Origin: Heliopora coerulea
Lineage: Eukaryota; Cnidaria; Anthozoa; Scleralcyonacea; Helioporidae
Length of the DNA: 64,000 nt
Assembly: GCA_030142905.1 (NCBI GenBank)
Contig: JASJOG010000339.1
Span: 124,001 to 188,000, forward strand
Reading direction: 5' to 3'
Both the position numbers and the translations under genes were made by a program. The notes beneath the pieces are model-generated. The model did no database searches. It saw only the letters and a program-made list of their open reading frames with translations, and was not told where the DNA came from. Within the stretch, counting starts at the first letter, position 1. Each line of letters opens with the position of its first letter. Shown here piece by piece: positions 54,101 to 64,000 of this stretch.

Positions 54101-57100
54101 TCGGATATTTAGCCAGATATGTGTAAAAGTCGCAAATATATATTGAGTGTGAATATTGCTCAATATGGTGATATAACTATACGCTGCCCTAGGTATAACC
54201 GTGACACTGAAGGTGGAAAAACTTTTCTTGGTACAGTTGCAAAACTTTGGAACTCTCTACCTATTAGTATAAGATCTAGCTCCAGTATTAATGCATTCAA
54301 GCAGAATTATTGTAATTTTATAAAGGACGGTTATGCTGGCTTAGATAGCTTTCCCATTTCATAAATTTTTACCCCCTTTTTAATATTACATTTATTGTTT
54401 TATCTTTTTTAATATTTTGTAAATTAGTTTATATATTTTAGGGGAGGGCCACAAGTTTAACAGTTTTCAACTGTAATGTGTCACCCTCGGTAAATAAAGT
54501 TATTCATTCATTCATTCATATCACATCGATAAAATGTCATGGCTCAAATTCAGATGTTCCGTGAGATTATCTGAGATCAACTGGTAATCTTATTTTTGGA
54601 TTTATGGTTATTGGTGTTACGATATATGGGGCTATATGTTTTTGGAATACTGCAAAGTCATGCGCAAGTCATCCCCTTATCTAAATTGTTAACCTGTAGG
54701 TTTGTTCCCTAGTATTCATTGTATATTAGCTCCTTTATTATCAATAGCTGTTCTACCCATCTAGTACGCCATCATTCAGGTAAACTGAACTAAGTAAAGA
54801 ACCTGAGGGTGCGTGATTAGTCTCCTGGTGTTCAGTCTCACGTACATTTGAGATCACTTTTTTACATATTAGCTTGTTTTTATTGAATACAGCGACCCTT
54901 AACAACTGTTACAGCTAAGCGGTACGAATGATGGTTGATGTGTGAACGATTTCACTCATGTACATGCGTTATGGTCTAAACCAAATGTTTCATCAGGAAA
55001 ACGAAGAATCTTAAAAATTCACTAACTTGAATTCAAATGGTGAAAGTGTTGAGCGCGTGTGCTGGTATATTATATGACGTATTTAAATGTAAAACGTTTC
55101 CTTCTGATAGTATATCTTTTGAAAGACGAAAACTCACTTTCTACTCTTTTTGTTAATGAAAGCTGAAAATATTGATGTTCTGAAAGACTTACCGGCTCCT
55201 AAAACACTGGAAGAAATGTTTTCACTTTCCTTTGTCAAGAACAATTCTGTTGCTGATACCTTGGGAAGCTCGATTCAGGCAGTATGATTTAGTTTGTTTC
55301 ATGTACTTTTTTTGTTTTTATTAATGGTGTATGGTTAAAGAAATGTTCTAGCGTACAGTTCAATTTATGCGTGTAAGTTTATGGTAAATGTCTGTGACGT
55401 TACGGTTATTATTCACGAGTTGTGATATATTACAAAACAAACTATAGTAATGTACGAGCGAATTCTATGAACTAAACGAGTGAATAACATCACAAAAATC
55501 ATTTACAATCACATACGTTGTTTGGTAGTAAGGTTTTAAAGTAAATTTTTTCAAGAACACCTTACCTAGTTGATCGAATGACAACACCGCCGTTGTTACA
55601 CAACACACGTCCTCCGTCAAAAGTGCACATTGTTTGCGATGTAAAAATGTCTCCTACTTTTTAGTTTTAGCCGTAATTATTCACAATGTAGCTCCTTTGA
55701 TTACATTCTCCTAATCTTGTTCTTTGAGAGTTTATGCAGTTCAAGGTACCAGCAAGAAAACCTGAAAACCCAAGTTTGCCGAGGATATGCTGTGGCGGGA
55801 AAACAAGGAGCCAATCAGAATGTTGATAAGATTTCTTTTCACTGATGGCAAAGTCACCATGTGACCTAAACTCTTATTGAGTCATTTTTTCCAAGAAAAA
55901 AGTTGTATAGTTAGCAAAAGCCATTAAATTTTTCTTGTACAAATTTACCGAAGTCTCGGGACCTTTATGATAAAATTAGTACGCTTATTCACTTCACCGA
56001 CCAATGGATGACGTACGTGGATAGGAACGGAAAACTTGCCCCAGGGGTTAGTGACCCCTGCCATGATCCCAGTAACTTAACCCTTGCCATGAAAAGTCCG
56101 TGAACTGAATGCACCTAATATAAAGATGTATTTGACTAATCCTAACCCAAACCAGAATCCTAATGCTAACATTAACCCTAATTCTAACCCTTACTTGACC
56201 TCAGACACTTATATATACGTATATGACAGCGGTTTTATGGACAACTAAATATTTATTGAAAAAGAAATGGTCATCTGCATTGAAACATTATCCGAAATAC
56301 TTGCTCCTCTCTTGACTAGTTGTTGATTATTATTCTGGTGTTTTTCAATCATATTCTTCAGTTTTTTACGTGTTTGTCACCAAACTGTGTTTGTGACCTA
56401 TTTACAGGTTGTTAAAAACAAGGACTTCATCTGTCACGAAGAAAAGTCGAAAAGAAAACCAACTTCAGGTAAAGCAAGATATTACTGCATGGCGTCACTA
56501 TTGTAGTGCCGTGGTGAATTCGTTATCAAATGGTTACTCTTAATTAACCTTTGCTGCTCCAAGACGTCTCTCCATGACGATTAAAATTGCCAGGAATGAG
56601 CCAGGTTAAAGTATTACAAGTCAAAATTCCCACAGGGAAAATTAAATTGAGAAAGTCTTAACACTTTGCACCGAAATAAGAATAAAAATATGCTGATCTA
56701 CTTTTTTAGTTCACATGTTGACCCCATCGGATATCGATGTCGTTGCAACCCTTGGAGATTCCATCATGGTAATGTACGATTTATTTGTCGTGAATTCATC
56801 TGTTCTGGTTAGACGATCTAAGCCTCGCACTGGTAAATCACGCCGCCTAAATTCAGGCAAATGAATTTATGACTAGTAACCGTACTTTTTCACTCCTCTT
56901 TTCTTGTAGGTTGGGCTGGGTACTAAAGCAGTATCGTTACCTCAGTTCTTTACGGAATACCGCGGTATATCATGGAGGTAATTGAACCGGGGTAGAAATA
57001 CGCCATAGCTGGAGTTTTAAGTGATTCCGACTCAGTTTGAGAAATCGGCTGTTACAATGCATCCGAAACGATCATCTGTATTTCAGAAGTACACATAAAA

Positions 57101-60100
57101 TACGTTATCTATAGACTCATGAAACATTGCCATTGTCCACAAGATTTATTTAGGCAACGAAATGTATATACAAAGACATAAACATAAACGCAGATGTCGA
57201 GACAGACTAAGACGTGGACATGGACGAAGACATGGACATGAACGTGGACGTGAACATGGACGAAGACACGACCATGGACATGGAAATAAACTATATACAT
57301 TAACATTGATGTAGACAAAGGCATGTGTGCAGACGGAAATAAACAGAGATAGTATTGCGTTTAATGTACAGTACGTAACTGCAATTGACGTAGATGTTAG
57401 CTGACATAGACAAAGGAATAAGCAAAATCATAATATAAGTATAAAGACAGACATAAAAATATATATGGACATAAGCATATATATTTCAAGATTTACGAAG
57501 ACATAAATATGGACATCTTTGATACACGGTGTATAGTCCATATATTGTTATATATAGTGTATAGTCTATATATAACTTATAGTGAATATATGGTGTATAG
57601 TCTATGTATAATATATTGTCTTACTAATCCACTCTTTTGCTTCAGCAATGGTGGGGATTCATCTTTTGAAGACACTGCGACATTGCCTAGTAAGTTACGT
57701 ATTAAAGATGTAGTTGGATACCAAATGTTAAAATGATCGATTGTGTTGTCTTCTTGCAAAAATTCCAAAAGCATAATTACCTTAATTACCTTAATATAAA
57801 CGTAATTGTATTATTTCCACAAATGATTGTTAATGTTTGCCCAGCATACATCATCTAATTTAATTAATAACTACGTTTAAATAGTAATTAGAGTTTTTCT
57901 TATTTTTTATTTTAAACTCAAGATATACTGAAAAGGTTCAACCCACGCTTGAAAGGTTATTCATCAAGGAATGGACGACATTATGACAGAGCTTCTGGTT
58001 TAAATATGGCAACCGTGTCCTCCACTTCTAGGTGTGTTTTCTGAAATTAACGTTATGGTTCTGCAGTGTGGACACTTTCCTTGACAAAACACTTCTCCAT
58101 TTCTTTAACTTACTGTATTAAAACTTTTGGGCAAAGAAGAGTCAGTGTTTTTCAGTCGTGGAGATTCCATTATTCGAAGTTTAACCCATACATGGAATTG
58201 TTACGGTGACCTTCTTTGGCGTTTGCGAAAGACTTTTAGTCGTCAGACTATGTTGGTCGCTGTAGACACTCTACTGGTAAATCATCTCAGATGGAATGCT
58301 TACTTGCTGTAATTGAGTTCTTTAGTCTATACATAGCTCACCGTAGTCCAACAGTTACGCTGACTTCTTGGAGCTCTAGCTCTTTATCTTAACTCGACGA
58401 GCTACTTCACCTCGCTATGCTAATGTTGGTGATCATCGCTCACAAATTATTTGTTAGATGTGCTAGCATCACAAAAAGTAGCAACACTCGTCCATCAAAC
58501 ATTTGTGCGGAAATGATTATAAAACTAATCAACGGAATATTTTTACATCGTGGTGATGTATAGAGAAACGTTGTCATTAATCAGGTGTACAGTCTGTGAC
58601 AAAACGTTTCACCTTCGCCGTTTGCTCGGCTAGTCAGGGGACCCTTTAGACAAACTAAGTGCTGTTGAAGAGTTGTTAAATTCTGAATTATGATCAAACG
58701 ATGTTTGCACCCCAGTTGGTGAAAAGGAATGTTGAAATTATCTTCTCTTGTTTTAGGGACTTACAAGACCAAGTTAAAGATCTTGTTGACAAAATAAAAT
58801 TCGACAAAGTAAGGAGATTTTTCCACTTCGAGCTTTCATGACATGGGCTAAGCGGTTATAAATATTTTTGTTCGTTTTAGACCATTGACCTTCAAAATGA
58901 CTGGAAGCTTGTCACGATTATGATTGGCTCAAGAGATCTTTGTAGGATGTGCGACAGTGAGGTAACTGTTGTTCACTCGTTTTTTATAATGTTGGGGATC
59001 TGACTTGCTTAATTGTAACCTTTTTGTTGCTGGATCTTACAGTTTACAACGAGGCAGTTGACGACAAGGAAAAAGATGGCAGCTGTTCATTAAAACCGCT
59101 ATACTTTGCAAGCTTAAACTAGTTCTTGTGCGAACTGAAGAACGTTTGAGCAAGATACAAAGTTTGCTGCTCGCAAAGGATTTTTGTTAAACGTGGAAGT
59201 AGCCATCTTTTTTCGGTTCGATCTGTTTTGAGTTTCCCAGAGTCTTTCAGTAGATTTTAGCCGCAGACTTCCAAAAATAATCTCGATAATTTCGCCAAGC
59301 ACCAGTGTTTGAACGAGTGTTGCTATGCTGCTGCAGTAAACGGCTGTAATTCTGGCATGAAATCGGCCAGTCTCGCAATAACTTCGTTTCTGCTACACCT
59401 GGGAAAACCTCACAAGTTGTTACCGCGTTGTTAAAACTACAATGCTGCAACAATATTGTCTTCGTAGCTGAACAACATTGATGAACCAACGTCATTGTTC
59501 GTTATTGTTTCATCGATATTGTTCAACACTAACGACGCAACGACGAATTTTCACCGTTGTTGAAACACGGGAAAATGCTTCGGCTAAACAACTTTGTCGA
59601 AAAATAATCAACATGGTTGTCTGACCTTCTAACGAAGTTGCTACGGTAGCGATGGCCGAACAATGATGTAACCTTAATTAAGTCTGTGCATGACAACATT
59701 TTAGTGAAGTTTTAGACCATCGCATTTTGATCAATTAGAATTTCTATCATTATCTATTTAGGTTGTTAAATCTCCTGATGAGTATATCAAGTTGTTAATG
59801 AAGGCTTTAGATACTCTACAAGCTGAAGTAAGTTAACGTTATGTTACCACTTTCTGCCCAGGTGAATATTATTTTACTCTAACGCAAGACGATTTCCTGA
59901 ACTAAAAACTTTAACGCGCTCTCGGATTTTCTCCATCCTTACATCCTGGGTGTGGGTTCAATATACTTAGATCGACGCAAGATGGATTTCAGATCAATCA
60001 AAATTTTTCTAGAGTATAACGTACTTGCCAGTCTACATGCTACACTGTTAACAGCTACATTTTTGTTCTCTCTGTTGTAGCTGCCGAGAACATTTGTGAA

Positions 60101-62257
60101 TCTTATTCTGCCATTAAACGTATCAGCTCTCAATGTTTTTCATCGACGAGGTGATTGCTTACTTCAAAACTGGTACGTTTTGTAACAAAGGAAATGCTTT
60201 GTGGAGTAAACTCTAACTTATGTTCTGCTTATTTCCTTGTACCCCTTTTCAAGTTCTTGGCAGGGGCTGGGAAAACTTCGAAAACAACTATTCGTACAAC
60301 CAAAGCTAGGAGACATCCATCGTTTTCTGGGCTTGAAGTACGCGGTTTTTTCATTAGGTCCTAATTTGTAATTGTGTTTGATAGTTTGGAAATTGAATGT
60401 TGAAATGCAAATTGCAATTCTCGTTCGCGCAATCGCATTATCATTCTGAGAAAATGGCGTGGTAACTAGTTCGTTAAACTGCACCTTTCCTATCTTGCTC
60501 AACGTGAACGTGTCTTTGCGTATCTTTTTTAATGCATTCTTTAAAATGTAGGACAATCTCGTGTACATGTAAATTATACCACGTAATTAAAAAAAGCGTT
60601 AAAAAAGTTGGTGAAGTCGACTTGTTCGCAGTAATGCACAAAATTCCTCATCGATGTTTATTGTAAAAGTATTTGGGTTTGGTGGGAGAACCAAAGGTTT
60701 GCCTTGGGCGCCCAATTCCCTGGCACCAGCCTTGGTTGTTGGGTCGATCTAAAACGTTGAGTTTTATCACTTGTACCAAAACATTTTTTTTAATGTGCAG
60801 GTCAATCTGTCCTTGCGTAGAGGAAGAATTTATGCGAAAGAAGATTTCAGATACTTTACAAGGTTACAAGGTATAAGTTAACATTCCAAGGATTTATTTT
60901 GCCTCTAGAAACCAGAGTAATGTTCAAATCACTCAATTTGCAACTGGTACTAATACTTCACTGCTGCTACATGTAGCTCATGGATGCAATGTAATTTTTT
61001 TTACCAACCCGTTTAGGCTTGTCAGAACACGTAACTTGTCAACGATATTTTTCTATAAATACATGCTACCATTTCATAGTATAATTTAATTTAAACTGTT
61101 TCAAATTCTTCTAGAGGCTCGTATATGAATTAGTTGGCAGTGGTGTGTATGATAGAACAAAGGACTTCACAGTTGTCATTCAACCTTTGTTTGAAAACTT
61201 GTCATTTAGTGAACAGGTAAAACGAGAAAAGAAAGACGTAGTAAAAAAGAAAGAAATGAAATTATTTAAGCTTGTTGTCTTGTTTCAGTCGGGACATAAC
61301 TTTCAGTTCACCTTCGATGTGCTTCTTAGGACCGCGATTCCTTTTCCTTGGACTGCCTTCACTTCTCGGCAAAAGGAAACGCTTTTGCAGCAACGTCGCT
61401 GTGGAATAACATGGTACGTACTTGAAGCACTTTTACGTTGCCGAACTGGAGTTAGAAAAGTTTATTTAAGGAGTAGTAGCTTTGGTGAATGTTTCTAACT
61501 ACAACAAAGTAATCATCTGTGTGATTTCGTAGGTTGAACCGATCGAAAAGAAACGCTCGCAGTGGTCAGAGGAGCCAGTCAAATGTCCCCCAAAGGTATT
61601 AGAAATTTACCAACTTGTTTCAAACCACCACTCCCCATCAAACAACTGTATTAGTGAGTTTATGAATGAACGATGAAAGGTTTTACTGGAATATATGACG
61701 TTCTTTACATCTTGCAATGAAGAAATAGCTGCCGTTTTGAAATAAACGAGAAGTCCTCTGTGCCCAGGTTTAGCTTTTAGCCAACAAAGCAAATTAGTCT
61801 GTTAGTTAGTGTGAGTATGATGGTTGATTTCAGCAGCTCCAAAGAGGACCGGCTGTTCGTCTGTTTTACATCTTGTAAACATTAAAAACTCCAGTCTTGC
61901 TCTGAGGAGTCCCGAGTTTCCAAGACGAAAGCCCAGCAAAATTTTCAGCAAACGTCATGACATTACCACAAAAGGTTGTGTCTGTTTTTTAAACTTTTCT
62001 TGTTTCAGGAATCGCCGTACTTCTTCACTTACAAGAATAGTGAAGCTAAGATGCAGTTTCAAAGTCCTTCATACAACGGTCATGCTGGAAAGACGAGTAC
62101 TGGTGTTATTGCCGCAATGTCAATGTCTATCGTTTGTGCACTTGCTTTCGTCTTCGCATTCATTTTCCTGAAACACAAACTGAACACTCCTGTGAGGAAA
62201 CTACATTTTAGTGACAAGCCCTGGTTAAAGTACGGCATTAAGACAACAAACTGTTAG
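51189..62257 (+). CDS. Membrane phospholipase B1-like protein with N-terminal Ig-like domain
   Basis: Seventeen exons join in phase (1746 nt, 581 aa): 51189-51255, 52670-53029, 55163-55281, 56408-56468, 56710-56768, 56910-56977, 57646-57689, 57923-58031, 58757-58808, 58881-58961, 59762-59827, 60081-60172, 60801-60870, 61115-61216, 61330-61413, 61533-61595, 62009-62257. Exon 1 is a signal peptide (MASVAKLFEIYFVFNLISP). Exon 2 alone encodes residues 23-142, Ig-like: LHLVCEIEP (Cys68), Trp106, and GLFGTYSCTYG (Cys130). Residues 203-499 follow phospholipase B1: VHMLTPSDIDVVATLGDSIM (Ser220, block I), FFTEYRGISWSNGGDSS, FNPRLKGYSS, IMIGSRDLCRMC, LVYELVGSGVYD, LDCLHFSAKGN (Asp458, His461, block V) and SLWNNM. 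A hydrophobic helix at about 531-553 precedes a basic tail. PLB1 hydrolyses phospholipids and retinyl esters at the cell surface. Block III normally has Asn (IGGNDLC); here it is Arg331, so activity may be lost. Vertebrate PLB1 has several lipase repeats and no Ig domain; here there is one. The join of exons 1-3 with the rest rests on phase and splice sites. Confidence 0.8.
51786..51912 (+). repeat. Copy of dispersed TTAACTC/TTAACCC-type repeat
   Basis: TTAACTCTTTTCGGTCCG at the left, ACTCTGGCTAAAACCAG and TTTTACTCATCAAGAGGAGA in the middle, and AATTAGTTAA at the right follow the plan of the CFAP96 intron copies. It lies in intron 1 of the PLB1-like gene. Confidence 0.6.
53144..53268. repeat. 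Perfect 61-bp hairpin in the PLB1-like gene
   Basis: Arms 53144-53204 and 53208-53268 are exact reverse complements (TGCATTCATCATGATTGTCG at the outer left end) with a spacer of only three bases. It lies 115 bp after the Ig-domain exon. Confidence 0.9.
54119..54525 (+). mobile_element. 3' end of a non-LTR retrotransposon (LINE)
   Basis: The frame at 54119-54364 includes TFLGTVAKLWNSLPISIRSS and INAFKQNYCNFI, the standard C-terminal tail of LINE reverse transcriptases (G..WNSLP..IR....FK..L). It is followed by about 140 bases of 3' UTR and a (TTCA)n tail at 54502-54525. The element is 5' truncated and lies in intron 2 of the PLB1-like gene. Confidence 0.75.
56549..56625 (-). repeat. Inverted copy of dispersed short repeat
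   Basis: CTCCATGACGATTAAAATTG and CCAGGAATGAGCCAGGTTAA are diverged reverse complements of the ACTCTGGC..CCAGACAATTTTACTTGTC core. Located in a PLB1-like intron. Confidence 0.4.
57180..57295 (+). repeat. Hexanucleotide minisatellite GACATG/GACGTG
   Basis: GGACATGGACGAAGACATGG and variants repeat in a 6-base rhythm, with less regular continuation of ACATAAAC-like units to about 57500 and a TATAGTCTATAT cluster at 57520-57620. It fills the intron between exons 6 and 7 of the PLB1-like gene. Confidence 0.7.
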
Positions 62258-63639
62258 CTGTCATCCGAGACATAAAGAGCTTGCTTCTTTCGGCCTTCTT
62301 GTTCGCTGCCTCCGTGGCTCCATAAATCTAAATGTAGTGAGGAGCGTTAAGCGTCGGTTACATATGCAATTTTTTACCTTCCGATTGACATTTTGGAGTA
62401 TGTGTTAAACTGACTAGAGTATCGAGTTCAAACTCCAGCGAATCATAAGCGGATACCTTGCTGCACAGTCTGTTCTGGGTTTATTGCATACACTAGGATG
62501 ACGATCGTAATGTACAAAATTGCACTTGTAAACGGCCCTTTAGGCAGACAAGATGGTGAAGGAAAACCAACACCAACCAAGGTGGCTTTCCCGGGTAATT
62601 TTTAATAGAAGACTGGTAACTAAATATGGCTTGGTAAGCATGCCCAGGTAGAAATCTTTTCGTGTTAATCTGTCGCGACAACATCATCCTGATCGATGCA
62701 AGAGAAATGTGTATTCTTAAACCAATTTTCTCGAAACTCAAGATGAGTCCTAATTGTGACAATCGTGAAAATTTGCTGGAGTTCCAATGCTGATGTCACC
62801 GTGGTAGCAGAACACGATTCCAGAATTTGATCTTTCCTCAACGTCATTTTGTCTACAGTTACTTTATAAGTTAAGCAAACAATTATACGTTGATTAAAAG
62901 TAGAAGCGGCCGTTGAAGAAGACCAATAAATATAATGCCTTCAGACCATCCTTGTTTTCAGCCCCAACGCTTGAAATTTTGCTTCAAAAGTTAATGTAGA
63001 TATTCTATGTTATAAGTTATTGTACAATAAATTGCCAATACTGTACAACAGTCCCAAGATAAAGAAAAATAAAGGCATTTCATAGGTTGTAGAAATGGAA
63101 CAAAATAGTGAATTTTCGAGGCCTTGTTTATTGAGAGTAAATGCAGCATATGATAAACAAAAGCAGCAAACCTCAGGTCCAACAACCTTTGAACTATTAA
63201 GAAGGCGATGCATGGTGAATAAGTGGCTGCAAAATGTGTTGCTTAAAGAATGTACTGTCTAATTAAATAAAAAACAGTCGGATGCTCGGAGCACAAGCTT
63301 TGACAGGCCAGATAACTAAGAGGTATTTTCCAACTACCGAAAAGTGTTTAGGTCGAGCAGTGCGGCAACACTCCTGTTCGAGTGTCAGTTTGCAAAATTT
63401 AAATCCCAAGGAGCAGCTGTGAAAGAAAAATTGGATGACGTGAAGAAGCAATTCGATTATCATTAAAAAACAATTTATCATGAAAGCTATTCAAACGATG
63501 AAGGATCGAGGTAGACGTCTCCAAATACCGAGAAAGCCGTGCGTCTTCAATTCTAAACTCCAGCAATACCATAGTTCAGAGCGGTAATTCGCCACTCAGT
63601 AAATCAGTGTTTAAAAGATATGAAGACTGAGTGGAGCTT
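62258..63639. other. 3' flank of the PLB1-like gene
   Basis: Likely 3' UTR followed by intergenic DNA. No further exon was recognised on either strand. Confidence 0.4.
62925..62930 (+). promoter_or_regulatory. Candidate poly(A) signal of the PLB1-like gene
   Basis: AATAAA in the right orientation, 668 bp after the stop codon. No earlier full hexamer was noticed, so the 3' UTR may be long. Confidence 0.35.
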
Positions 63640-64000
63640 TTGAAATACGACGGTTTAAAAAGGAGATGATTACCTTGATGATTATCACGACGACGAAGAG
63701 AGAGTGAAAGGAAGACAGAGTGAAGGAGAAGGAGAAAGAGGAAAAGGTGGAGATGGACGTGGAGAGGTAAGGAGGAAGACGAGGAGGTGAAAGTGGCGGA
63801 GGTGTTGAAGGTAGGTGAGGAGGTGGAGTAGGTAGGTAAGGAAAAGGAGGTGAACGTAGGTGAAGAGGGGGAGGTGGACATGGTAAGTGAGGAGGAGGAG
63901 AAGGAGAAGCAGAAGGTAAAGAAAGTGGAATAAAACGGACAGGGGAAAGGAAAAGAAGACGGAGAAGTCGACGAAGACGAAATTTGAGAAGTTCCGTTTG
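63640..64000 (+). repeat. Purine-rich (GGAGGT/GAAGGA) low-complexity tract
   Basis: Nearly all G and A on the plus strand from about 63690 to the window end, in GAGGAGG, GGAGGTG and AGAAGG variants. The Ser/Thr/Pro-rich minus-strand frame here is a by-product of the composition. Confidence 0.75.

Noticed and set aside
60266..60342. Possible exon (AGKTSKTTIRTTKARRHPS) between PLB1-like exons 12 and 13
   Set aside because: It breaks phase with exon 13, while the donor at 60173 joins exon 12 to exon 13 directly and preserves the PLB1 pattern.

Overview
The window is nuclear DNA of a metazoan, most likely a stony coral (Scleractinia). It is AT-rich, has many short exons separated by repeat-filled introns with GT/AG borders, carries decayed LINE, hAT and THAP-type element fragments, and encodes a secreted di-cysteine protein of the galaxin-like kind known from coral skeletons. 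I assembled gene models by hand from splice signals, reading phase and similarity to families I know. No alignment or transcript data were used.

Layout. 1-307 (-) is the start of a transposon-type zinc-finger ORF that runs off the left edge. 308-8205 holds repeats (hAT MITE, LINE tail, a second MITE) and no recognisable gene. 8206-13665 (+) is a five-exon galaxin-like secreted protein of 174 aa. 16466-29121 (-) is RALBP1 (RLIP76), a RhoGAP plus Ral-binding coiled-coil protein; the second half of its GAP domain is not found. It is head-to-head, 289 bp apart, with 29411-39253 (+), a seven-exon CFAP96 (C4orf47) gene of 309 aa, a cilium/centrosome protein. 40116-47339 is a recent direct tandem duplication of a 3.6 kb unit. 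Each copy has an 82-codon ORF on the + strand, a 178-aa ubiquitin-conjugating-enzyme-like (E2/UEV) ORF on the - strand and a broken THAP zinc-finger fragment. 47340-51188 is transposon debris with an interstitial TTAGGG tract. 51189-62257 (+) is a 17-exon gene for a type I membrane protein of 581 aa: signal peptide, Ig-like domain, phospholipase B1-type GDSL domain, transmembrane helix and short tail. 62258-64000 is non-coding with a purine-rich tract.

The most unusual items are the Ig-like/PLB1 fusion, whose block-III Asn is replaced by Arg, and the duplicated E2-like unit, in which the small ORF has changed about five times faster than its E2-like neighbour and almost only at amino-acid-altering sites. 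There are also three perfect hairpins of 34, 60 and 61 bp, and a short TTAACCC-ended inverted-repeat family scattered through the window. The genes do not form an operon-like system; the only shared control suggested by the sequence is the RALBP1/CFAP96 divergent promoter.
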